A DNA stretch of 64,000 nucleotides from Pomphorhynchus laevis (lineage: Eukaryota; Acanthocephala; Palaeacanthocephala; Echinorhynchida; Pomphorhynchidae). Each line of letters opens with the position of its first letter. Position 1 is the first letter of the stretch. The notes below the pieces were generated by a model that made no database searches, was not told where the DNA came from, and worked only from the letters and a program-made list of their open reading frames with translations. Positions 56,301-64,000 of the stretch are shown piece by piece. Position numbers and translations under genes: made by a program. Where the stretch lies: positions 124,001 to 188,000 of the forward strand of contig WNNJ02001453.1 in NCBI GenBank assembly GCA_012934845.2. The letters run 5' to 3'.

Positions 56301-59196
56301 AAATCATTTATTTTATCTATAAATAAATTTATTTTTATTTGGTAAATAAATTTGGTTTACATATAGGGCATAATTATATAATTATATATCCTTTTAGAAA
56401 AAAGGATATTTCAAATTGTAAATGATAAAAATTACGATTGTTCTATACAAGACAACTTTTCTTACTGTAGACTGGTTTTGAATATAATGGTTTATAATAT
56501 AATGTATAACATAATATTATATAACAATATGTTAATATTATATGAATATATAGTATAATATATAATCATATATTATATGATTATTCAGTTATATTAACAT
56601 GTTATATATTCTTGTTACCATTATATAAACATGATTTTTTCATAATCAATTCAAAATTTAATCGTAATGTAGAAATCGCTATACCTATAAGATAGAAGAG
56701 TGTTGGCCATCCACCATCTAATCCCTTTACACAAAGTATTCCTCCAATTGGCAAAGTTACAACACTACCCAAATGAGAGCCTAAAAAATTAATAATATTA
56801 ATTATTACTTAACGCTTTTAAGTAAATGAAATTATATAAAGCTAACATATATTATAACGTATTATAAAATATATTATAAGTATCGTCTTTCGATTATTTT
56901 GTGATTGTCAAACTGATGATAAACAGCTTACCACGGATTCCTTTCATCTCTAAAAAATTATTATTCACAAAGATGGCGGATAATATATTATATAATCTAA
57001 ATCTTCAAATAAAAGTTATATACAGATAACCAGCAAAATGAAATTATCAATTAGTTTATGATTATTGATATATTAATTAATAATAAATAATTAATTAATA
57101 TATATATCATTCAAATAAATATTTCATTTAAATATATTTCTGCAATTGAACTTTAAGATCTGAGTATATAAATCTATCACTCATCATCATTGCTTTTCAG
57201 CGATTTTGAAAGCAAATGATTTTAGACATACATTTGCGCTCTTGCTCACGCCTCCATAAACGGAGAAATCAGATCAATTAACTGAATCTACGTATTTTAT
57301 ATAAATTAAAAATGTTTATATCTCAACATAAAGAACAACAGTGTTAAAATATGATTAAATTTTAATGTTAATAGTATATTAAAATCAAAACAATTAACTA
57401 CATATTTTAATGGTACTAAAATGTGGAAATTATCATCCATAAGATTTTGTATTAATATTTTGAAAATTTCAAAAAAAAAGTTTTTAAAAATATATTTTCT
57501 TTATTTGTATCTAAATGCCATCCCCAGAAAAAAGAAATTGAATATTTCTTCGATATTTCGTTCGCTAACCGCGGACATTATCAAGAAGTATCTGAAACAA
57601 TAAAACAAATTAAGTTATATTTTCTTATTCTAAAAAAGAAATCTTATTAAAATACGATATATTTGAATAAGGATTAAATATTATCAGAAAGAACTGCTGT
57701 ATTATCATGTTCCGGTCACTATTCCTAGAACCAACATTACAGCGTGGCCAAATACATGCCAATGATGTATTTCCTCTGATGAAATTTAATTATTTAGTGT
57801 AACTTTTTAATACAAAGCATATTATTTTTTATTTTTTGATAAACTTTTCCACTTTGAAAACTAAATTTATTTTTAACAATATTTTGGTGGTTTCTATATA
57901 TTTAACTATTTTCTGTTTGATGGTATTTTTATAGTAACCTAGTTTAAAACATGTATTTCTTAAATTATTTAAATGATTTTGAAGAAAGCCAATATCATTA
58001 CATATTGTTGCAATTCTTAAAATTTCATTATTTAATGTATTATATTTTATATTATATGGTATGCATGAATGCTCATGCAAAAATATGTTTCTTGTAAATT
58101 TAAATATGTCATCTTTATGATATAAATTAAAAGTAGTTTTAATTGATGTTAATTTAATGTTCATATTTTGATATATGATCAATATTGGTTCAGTCTTCTT
58201 TATTATCGTAAACTTTAATATCTTCTTTATTATTGTTTCTATTAAAAATGAGGCTACCTAGATAAATTTGTTCGCTTACTGAGTAAAAATTATTAGATAT
58301 AAATACACATATATCATCAATGTATCAAAAATAATAATTTATTATTTTTTGACTATTTGAAAAAAATCATATATTTATAATAAATATAATTTAATATTAT
58401 AATATAATAATATAATATATGATAATTCCATATAATAAATATGATAATATAATATAACAAATATATATAACATTTTTTTATATATTTTACTATTTTCTGC
58501 TTGATGTTATTTTTATAGTAACCTAGTTTAAAATATGTATCTATTAAATTATTTAAATGATTTTGAAGAAAGCCAATATCATTACATATTGTTGCAATTC
58601 TTAAAATTTCATTATTTAATGTATTATATTTTATATTATATGGTATGCATGAATGCTCATGCAAAAATATGTTTCTTGTAAATTTAAATATGTCATCTTT
58701 ACGATATAAATTAAAAGTAGTTTTAGTTAATGTTAATTTAATGTTCATATCTAGATATATACCTTCTTATACCTTCGTTTAAGTTTACATATCTTAGTGT
58801 ACTTTATTTATAACCGGATTTACCTGACACCGCAAAACTGATAAGAAAACTGCGTTCCTGCACTGGAGCCCAATTCGTCCACAGTTGAGATGCACATGGT
58901 AATATCATTCCCTTAAGTAAATCACAGTGCAATTGATTCACATCGTGATTAATTAACAGTACCGTACATAAGCCAACTATTACTCGCAGGAACCAAATCA
59001 ATTTAATGCTGACAAACGCTGCAACTTTATAGCACGCTGCGCATATTCCAGAAATTAGAATTGCGAATAGTACTGTGTACTTGGGACCATAAATTGTCCC
59101 AATTAATGCACCGGGGATTTGTGATATTATATATCCCCAAAAGAATGCAGTAAGCAAGAAACCTTGGTGATCTTTAGTCCAGAGGAATGGTCCATC
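47180..59196 (-). CDS. SLC17-family anion transporter gene (MFS), nine exons, N-terminus missing
   Basis: Exons (minus): 59196-58963, 58911-58824, 56780-56685, 54462-54320, 54275-54135, 52179-52047, 48993-48894, 47549-47405, 47353-47180. All introns are GT-AG and all phases agree, giving 417 codons and a stop. Family markers in order: FFWGYIISQIPGALIGTIYG (second membrane helix and MFS loop), ILPCASQLWTNWAPVQERS, GSHLGSVVTLPIGG, PWKAILLNRALHANI, GGLSAIPYLCMWFFTTVSG, GISNTFGTIPGLISPYLTGF. The family moves phosphate, sialic acid, glutamate or other organic anions; the substrate cannot be told here. The first exon or exons, with helix 1, were not found; whole proteins have about 460-500 residues. 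No disabling change was seen. Confidence 0.9.
47405..47549 (-). CDS. SLC17 gene, eighth visible exon
   Basis: Acceptor TTTATAG, peptide GVAFGSGYMVIPNDIAGQYA, GIAFGISNTFGTIPGLISPY and LTGFMTRN, donor AAT|GTAAGA. It holds the most conserved C-terminal SLC17 segment (DIA..YAG...GISNT..TIPG..SP). Confidence 0.95.
48894..48993 (-). CDS. SLC17 gene, seventh visible exon
   Basis: Acceptor TTTATAG, peptide GSIPVAICLILLTKVKKDQI and TLAIALLAISQGF, donor TA|GTACTG. The TAG at the junction is split by splicing and becomes Tyr with the next exon. It covers helix 9 and part of helix 10. Confidence 0.85.
50785..50870. repeat. Three tandem 27-bp units in an SLC17 intron
   Basis: GGTTATTTAGGATAACCTTA and two diverged repeats at 27-bp spacing. 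No function suggested. The rest of this intron (48994-52046) is AT-rich, with the P2 units at 51340-51890. Confidence 0.6.
51340..51890 (+). repeat. Tandem P2-tail terminal units in an SLC17 intron
   Basis: Three units headed ACTCAGTTAGCTGATTTGAT (or ACTCAGTTATCTGATCTGAT), starting near 51357, 51550 and 51795, each followed by ATGTATTATTGATATGACGT and AATTTTAACTTGATATAAAT. They are in the orientation opposite to 30940-31330 and 41735-42070. AT-rich, no coding. Confidence 0.65.
52047..52179 (-). CDS. SLC17 gene, sixth visible exon
   Basis: Acceptor ATTTAG, peptide NGGLSAIPYLCMWFFTTVSG, IMSDFLIHKNCISRTWARKL and SNLTG, donor G|GTACAC. It covers helix 8 and the basic loop with the R-K-L-x-N end seen across the family. 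Confidence 0.9.
53120..53276 (-). repeat. PLE tail repeat with inverted arms, in an SLC17 intron
   Basis: Left arm near 53138-53172 (GAAGCTGGATCAAAGAAAAG) and right arm near 53238-53276 (CTTTGATCCAGCTCCAATAA) are reverse complements of about 35 bp. Between them lies the hairpin GCTAACTTCTGTTAGC at 53189-53204 with TTTCGATATTTC before it, that is a P1 tail read on the minus strand. Two ends of the repeat seem joined head to head. Confidence 0.7.
53330..53640. other. GC-richer island in an SLC17 intron, unexplained
   Basis: A patch with more G and C than the intron around it. It holds GGTTCGAAT on the minus strand and a direct repeat ATTAAGCGATAAATAGA (53609 and 53651). No coding frame was recognised. 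It may be an old repeat. Confidence 0.4.
54135..54275 (-). CDS. SLC17 gene, fifth visible exon
   Basis: Acceptor TTTTCAG, peptide VPWKAILLNRALHANIICHT, LHWGLYTLLTSIPNYFKDVL and HLDIKS, donor TCG|GTAATT. It covers helix 7 and the loop after it; the PWKAI and F..DVL..DIK motifs are typical of the family. Confidence 0.9.
54320..54462 (-). CDS. SLC17 gene, fourth visible exon
   Basis: Acceptor TTTAG, peptide ASACGIWCVAWFFLFSDNPS, KHPFISSKEKNYIL and a lysine/serine-rich loop ending in SIKQ. It covers the end of helix 6 and the central cytoplasmic loop. Donor CAG|GTATTT opens a 44-bp intron. Confidence 0.9.
55560..56190 (+). mobile_element. LINE ORF2 C-terminal fragment (family E) in an SLC17 intron
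   Basis: The 145-codon frame 55648-56085 reads MLARCNLVRRIAGINWESGF, SSVLVLCYSTAEYASYVWSG, PTPTEFLPVLCGFPPAVIRR and SRHPLSRRVRLMN. Upstream, KYFGVTLNHTLSYR and downstream, LNRLRLVWC complete the known C-terminal pattern of jockey-like ORF2 proteins (YLGVTLDRTLSY, LVYSTAEY..PVW). It is antisense to the transporter. No RT core is present. Confidence 0.8.
56685..56780 (-). CDS. SLC17 gene, third visible exon
   Basis: Acceptor TTTTTTAG, peptide GSHLGSVVTLPIGGILCVKG and LDGGWPTLFYLIG, donor G|GTATAG, phase 1 to 1. It covers helices 5-6 and the GGW segment conserved in SLC17 proteins. Confidence 0.9.
57265..57310 (-). repeat. P2-tail terminus, short piece
   Basis: AGATCAATTAACTGAATCTA followed by CGTATTTTATATAAA matches the P2 terminal sequence. 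The rest of the tail continues at 57660 after an unrelated AT-rich insert. Confidence 0.5.
57660..58330 (-). mobile_element. P2 copy (tail plus RT end) in an SLC17 intron
   Basis: Tail at 57660-57840 (TATCAGAAAGAACTGCTGTA, CCAAATACATGCCAATGATG), then a minus-strand RT frame at 58182-57829 with NIKLTSIKTTFNLYHKDDIF and CIPYNIKYNTLNNEILRI. Upstream, the YIDD region is present only in damaged form. It is the same element as 30940-31860. Confidence 0.75.
58353..58790 (-). mobile_element. Second P2 RT fragment in tandem
   Basis: The minus-strand frame 58748-58353 repeats NIKLTLTKTTFNLYRKDDIF and KFTRNIFLHEHSCIPYNIKY almost exactly, then runs into AT-rich sequence after QKIVKYI without the tail. 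It lies 5' of the copy at 57829 in the same orientation, so two RT ends stand head to tail. Confidence 0.75.
58824..58911 (-). CDS. SLC17 gene, second visible exon
   Basis: GMILPCASQLWTNWAPVQER, then SFLISFAVS; donor G|GTAAAT. It is separated from the previous exon by a proposed 51-bp intron (58962-58912, GTACTG...TTAAG) that is in frame and has no stop. Splicing it out restores the family pattern RxxxGLxxGxxxP. It could instead be a 17-residue insertion. Confidence 0.8.
58963..59196 (-). CDS. SLC17 gene, first visible exon
   Basis: The acceptor TTTTCAG precedes 59196. The peptide starts DGPFLWTKDHQGFLLTAFFW and ends FLRVIVGLCT. It covers the loop after helix 1 and helices 2-4, with a YGPK turn typical of the family. 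78 codons, phase 0 to 0. Confidence 0.9.
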
Positions 59197-59199
59197 CTG

Positions 59200-60165
59200 A
59201 AAAGAAAGATATAAAAGCTCTTAGCAAATATGAAAATTGTAAAAATTTGCTATCTTGACATTATAAAAGTTTATAATAAACAATTAATAATTTAATTTAA
59301 AAATGTATTTTAAATATTTAAAGTTGAAAACTATTTATAATATTTTAAATAAGTAAAACGTTTTAAATTTCTTAATATAAAATTATAAAAGTTTCTAACT
59401 TTGGGAATGATGATTTTATCACAACAAGAAAATTTCTACTGTAATAAAATATTTGTTAATATACTTATCATATTGCAATTATTCAATTCAAGCAATAATT
59501 AATTTTTTTATAAATATTTAATTTTTCCCTTTCGCTTTCTAATCAACAAAATTCTCTGATGATATCTTATTTCAATAATTTAAATAACATTTGATCTCTA
59601 AAATAAATTTTGTAACTTTTAATCGTCTTAAATATTTGTGAGCTGAATATTTGATCGTCGATTTCAGCTCATCTGGGAAACGCTATACAGTGATAATAGG
59701 CAAAGATTCTCTTTTAAATGTCATTCAAAATATAAAATGAAGATAGTAACATAAAATGTTTCAAATAAAGTGCTTTTAGAGATTAAAACAATAGTGTTTT
59801 ACCTTATTGTTTTATTTTTACTTTGTTTTGTTGTTTGATTTTTGTTGTTAAAGTTGTTTAATATTTAGCATATGGAATGTGTGACAGAAAATTACAACTT
59901 CAACTCTTCCAATTTATCACAATAACAACGAACAATAAATTTTCAACACTATGACAAAATTCAAAATATTAACCGTTAGATATCATATAACAATATGTGT
60001 ATGTAACATGCAACTTAATCATTTTAAATTATATTCGCCTTTTTATTATATCTGACTTTCTTGTATTGTTGTTTTAAATTCAAATCTAATTCCACGGTTA
60101 CTGAACACGAGACAAATTATAAATTACAAATTATTAATTTAATGATTAAAATTTTAAATATATAT
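59200..60165. other. Intron or upstream region of the SLC17 gene
   Basis: AT-rich. The missing front exon or exons must lie here or further upstream; no open segment with the family's helix-1 pattern was recognised. Confidence 0.4.
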
Positions 60166-60169
60166 TTTT

Positions 60170-60265
60170 GTATATAATTATTCGAGCTTGATTGAAGAAA
60201 AGAAGAAATTATTTTTGATATTTCGCTAACTTTTGTTAGCATCTTCAGAAAATTAATGAAGATGT
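60170..60265 (-). repeat. PLE tail repeat, reversed
   Basis: The minus strand reads CTGAAGATGCTAACAAAAGT then TAGCGAAATATC. Hairpin GCTAACTTTTGTTAGC at 60225-60240. It matches the units at 21640 and 53120. Confidence 0.75.
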
Positions 60266-60849
60266 AATTTTCAGTAATTACTGAAAATTAAAATTAAATC
60301 TCTGACTTATTAAATTTAAGCATAAATTTACAAATTTAAATGTTTAAAATCATTTTGAAAGTTTAAGATTGACTATTCCCGGATGTGCTTTCGTCTAAAA
60401 TATCAAATAAAATTCAAAATATTGAAATGAGGCATGCATTTCTTTTACCATTCAATTCTAGACTTGAATACGAATGCAGGGATATTCAAAAATTTAAATC
60501 ATACCGTATCTTTTATTTGCTCTCTTCAAAATTATTCTAATTTACAGTACGTCTCAAAAATTCAATTAACTACTTGACTGATAATGCAAAGCAATACAAA
60601 CATAGAATTCAAGGTATTTTTATTGATCTTTTCTGTCAGGTATTAACTGATAGTTGCGTCTCGTTTACTATAAAATCATTACGCAATTTAATAATTTAAA
60701 ATGTATCTCGATTAATCTAAATTTATTATATTAATAAATTCAAATTATCTAAATTTATATTATCTAAAACTGTACAAGAAAATAAGGCTTTTATGGCAAT
60801 ATAAGCGTCTTGTTTAGATCCTAAAAATGATGACATTAGAGTGATACGT

Positions 60850-62750
60850 GGTAGATGTTGATATGATCTATTCTTTTACTAGAGGAAATTCGATATGCCA
60901 CATGTTGGGATTCACATTATCAACTTAGCTTGGATCATTTCTTGTACCGTGTCTAAAAAATTTGTACGAAAACAGTTCCAGAAGTACTTAGACACTCAGG
61001 CATGTTGAATTTTATTAATGGAAGTCTAGATAATTTGAACATTATATAGCTGATAGTAGGTAGTCGTAGTCTCTGAAGAGTAAGTTTCTATAAAACCGAT
61101 ACTAGTTTGATAGGATGATAATTCTTGAGACATAAATGCTAATCCACGATTAGAATGCATTAATTTAGGAGGGCCGATGAATCACGACAGGCGAAACCAA
61201 ATAAATAACCCGAATATTCATCAACATACGTCATTAAGTATTTATTCTTGATGAACTTGGTAAGGTCCTTTGAAATCAAGTGAAGTTATCTCAAAACGTC
61301 GCGTTTATTTAATGAAAGATATTTTAGAATGCTTAAAGAAGTTCAGCTTTAATGAAACACAAGTAACATGTTGAGAAACACCATCACGAACTTCTTCAGA
61401 ACTATATGGAAGTTGATTTGATAAAACGAAATGATACAAACGATTTATCTCACGGTGACAAAGTGAAGCGTTAAGTTGGGAAAATGGTTTAAACTATTTC
61501 TGTTTGTTAACAGAAATTCACAACTAGAAACAGAAATGTCTCTGGACATTGCCCCAGAAGCACAATTAAATCTTCCGGGCCGATACATGATACAATTTTT
61601 GAATTCGGATAGATCAAGTGATTTATGTTAATAAATGACACCGCCCTTTGATCGGTGAGTGTTGAAGGTTCTACCAGATAATAGTATCTCCAATGTTGCA
61701 ATGCTTGAACAATGGTGAAAGCTTCTTTATATATAGTGGGATATCTAATTGTATTCTTTTTCAGAAAAAAATGCAACAGGTTTATTGTTTGAGTCAGCAC
61801 ATCACTGATCGCATAAAGATAGGCATCAGTATCAACTGTAAATGTTAAATTGAAGTCGATGTATGTAAGTGTAGCTGGAATAATAAGATCGCAATTTGTT
61901 CAGATGAACGTCTTGCATCAGATGAACTTATTGCAGTGGTTGTTACAGGAAAGCTCTGTTTTAGTTATTGGTTTATCTGTGATGAAAAATGTTCGACCCT
62001 TTTAGAATAATGAGAGACGAGATCAATAATTCTGCACAATTGACGTTTGCTTAGAGGAACTTAAAATTCTTTTAACGTTAAGACGCGGTTCAGGTAACGT
62101 AATTTGATACTAATACGAACTAGATATCCCAGTATATTAATCATCGTCTTACTAATCATACATTTCCATTTGGTTAGTGCGATTTGGTACATATCATTTA
62201 TTCCAAGGAACTTGTACAGGTTTGTGCTATGTTATTGTTGTGTTTTTCCTCAAACAATACTATCCTCTACGTACGAATATCTTCGGATAAATCGTCCTTC
62301 TCTATAATATAATTTATGATTCGCTGAAAGGCGACTACTGTATTTGTAAATCCGAAAGAAATGCCTCAAAATTAACAGAGTTAATTTTTAGCCTAGAAAG
62401 CAATTAGGAATTTTTCATCAGGTCGTAAAGGAATTTGGTGATAAACGTTCTTTTTAGATTTAAAGTACTAAGCACGTTATTGACCGTTATTGTATTAATT
62501 CCACCATCAATTCGAATCATTGAATAAGCATCAAGTACAGTAAATATATTTACGATCTGTAAGTAATTCACTACAAGACGGCGACGACATTTTATCTTTA
62601 AAATGCGAGAATGTTTTAACAATAAGAATAGTGTTTTTACCACAAAAGCCTACTTAATTATATATAACATAATAATTTCATTAATAATTATATATAACAT
62701 TTAAGAATGATAGAAATTAGTGAGTTCAATTGATTTATTATTTTATTACC
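60850..62750 (-). mobile_element. Ty3/gypsy-type LTR retrotransposon pol fossil
   Basis: Read on the minus strand, the order is that of Ty3/gypsy pol. RT near 62640-62400 (FTVLDAYSMIRIDGGINTIT), RNase H near 61800-61510 (YPTIYKEAFTIVQALQHWRY) and integrase near 61330-61000 (GYLFGFACRDSS, HSNRGLAF). No gag, envelope or long terminal repeats were recognised. It is broken, with at least half a dozen breaks, and looks old. Confidence 0.75.
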
Positions 62751-62754
62751 GTCT

Positions 62755-63240
62755 GTATTTTGCATTTGGTCTGTTTTATTTCGAAGACATACAATAATCA
62801 CTATAACTATAATATTATAATTATTTCTTTTTTGTTTTTACTCAATAATTTTTTAATATTATTATTTCTTAGCTTTTTTAATGTTATATAGCGAATATAA
62901 CACTAAAAATATATTATAGTTTTTAATTTCATACATAAATACCTTTTAATGTATAATAATTTTTTAATGCTATGGAAATTGTTATATAATTTTTTCTATA
63001 ATATTATAATTATATATTATATAATTATAATAACCAAGACAATTATTAAAAAATTGTCTTGGTTATTATAAATTCTTACATTTGAAATAAATAACACACA
63101 ATAAATAACATACGATTCAGAAATGCTAATATTAATACAGAACTGCTACAAACTGCTCTATGATCAACTACTACAATAACATAACCGATTACATTACAAA
63201 CTACAAACCTTCAGTGGAAGAGATATAATTGATTACAAAT
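62755..63240. other. AT-rich stretch, no recognised gene
   Basis: Simple AT-rich sequence with an imperfect palindrome at 63025-63070 (ACCAAGACAATTATT and AATTGTCTTGGTTAT). It separates the gypsy fossil from the cysteine-rich element. Confidence 0.5.
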
Positions 63241-64000
63241 ATAATGGTACGTGGTAAGCCATCTTCAATTCAACTATGATGCAACTGCAATGGCCCTAAT
63301 GCCAAGTGTAAAGCATGCAAATGCGTCAAAGGCAAAAAGTCTTGTACAAGTTGCCGGGCATGCAATTGTACGAATCAAAAGCATGAAAAATCAACAGGTT
63401 TTCACGCCGTCAACTAATATACCTTTGCGAGAATGTTGTATCCCGGCAGGGCCACAGGGTACCTCGAGTACTAATTTTGATTGGTTGCTGCGGAATGGTG
63501 GACTTTGGTATGTGCACGTGTATCAGGAATTTATCAAGTGGCGGCCTAATCTTTTTACTATCCCTAAGTGCAATGCTGCCAAAGCAATTGCTGCAAAACT
63601 CACTGAATTCATTAACGAGTTCGTAGAAGAATCTGAGAGTTGTCTGTCAATTCTAAAATTGATTTCAATCTTTTATCAGATTATTCTGCAAAAGACGAGT
63701 CATCGACGTACAAGTGACTGTCGCAAAGTATTGGAAAGAAGATTGAAATGGTGGGACGAAGAAAAGTTCGAGGAGTTACTCGAGGAAGCGCATTTCTCTC
63801 AGTCGAGGGACTCGACTACCAGAGGACACTTAGCAGACAACGATGTTATAAGCACTGTACGGCGCATAGTACATGCTGGTAATATCGCCCAAGCAGCTAA
63901 ACTATTTCGAAATCGAGGCTCTGTTAATGGTATACTGGAGCCTCATGATACAGTTGATGGCATTTCAGTCCTTAAGAAGCTTAAACAGTTACATCCAGAA
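63240..64000 (+). mobile_element. Front part of an RT-bearing element with cysteine cluster (cut by window end)
   Basis: Near 63278-63390 the plus strand encodes CNCNGPNAKCKACKCVKGKK and SCTSCRACNC. From about 63410 another frame stays open to the window edge with NFDWLLRNGGLWYVHVYQEF, NAAKAIAAKLTEFINEFVEE, LERRLKWWDEEKFEELLEEA and VRRIVHAGNIAQAAKLFRNR, then GILEP and LKKLKQLHPE. This order (cysteine cluster, RRL..W..G....L..E, then G....A.....GG.L...L..KHP) is known to me from the region before the RT in transposons of cnidarians, sponges and some arthropods. No RT is in the window, so the class stays open. Confidence 0.5.

Noticed and set aside
60560-60680. Minus-strand VNETQLSVNT-like peptide as the missing first SLC17 exon
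   Set aside because: No start, no helix-1 pattern and no suitable donor; the similarity is superficial.

Overview
The window is AT-rich invertebrate nuclear DNA dominated by decayed retrotransposons, with one recognisable host gene. Spliced exons, many non-LTR retrotransposon (LINE) families, Penelope-like elements (PLEs) and a Ty3/gypsy fossil all point to an animal. Three candidate introns of only 44-51 bp point to a lineage that tolerates very short introns. An arthropod would fit, but the sequence alone does not settle it.

Layout. 1-1740 is an irregular tandem array of a repeat (called P2 tail here) that elsewhere forms the 3' end of a reverse-transcriptase (RT) element with a YIDD motif. 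About 1925-7120 is a broken LINE (family D) carrying a nested LINE A fragment. 7130-9200 is AT-rich and holds a heat-shock-element cluster, half a MITE and a duplicated 96-bp block. 9205-12508 is a P2 tail split by a nearly whole LINE A (9305-12337, flanked by a 6-bp target duplication). 12520-16945 is a second, much more broken LINE A. 17320-24910 holds LINE scraps, a PLE with RT and GIY-YIG endonuclease parts, and its tail repeats. 25330-29290 is LINE B with a GC-richer LINE A fragment nested in it. 30667-30904 is a palindromic MITE and 30940-31860 a P2 element.

32061-35812 is the best-preserved element: a two-ORF LINE (family C) with zinc-knuckle ORF1 and endonuclease/RT ORF2, both uninterrupted. 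36120-39790 is LINE B again, partly duplicated and rearranged. 43945-45930 holds LINE C scraps from which 13 almost identical 92-bp tandem units have grown.

On the minus strand from 59196 to 47180 lie nine exons of an SLC17-family (MFS anion transporter) gene. Their phases fit throughout and give about 417 codons including the C-terminus and stop; the N-terminal exon or exons were not found. Its large introns hold transposon fragments (P2, PLE tail, a LINE end). Beyond it, 60850-62750 is a broken minus-strand Ty3/gypsy pol fossil, and 63240-64000 enters a cysteine-rich element that looks like the front of another RT-bearing transposon and is cut by the window end.

The genes do not form a pathway. 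The window is a transporter gene embedded in, and expanded by, repeated waves of retroelement insertion. The points most worth a second look are the satellite born from the end of a LINE coding region, the apparently whole LINE C, the HSE cluster, the conserved hairpin in the PLE tail repeats, and the tiny introns of the SLC17 gene.
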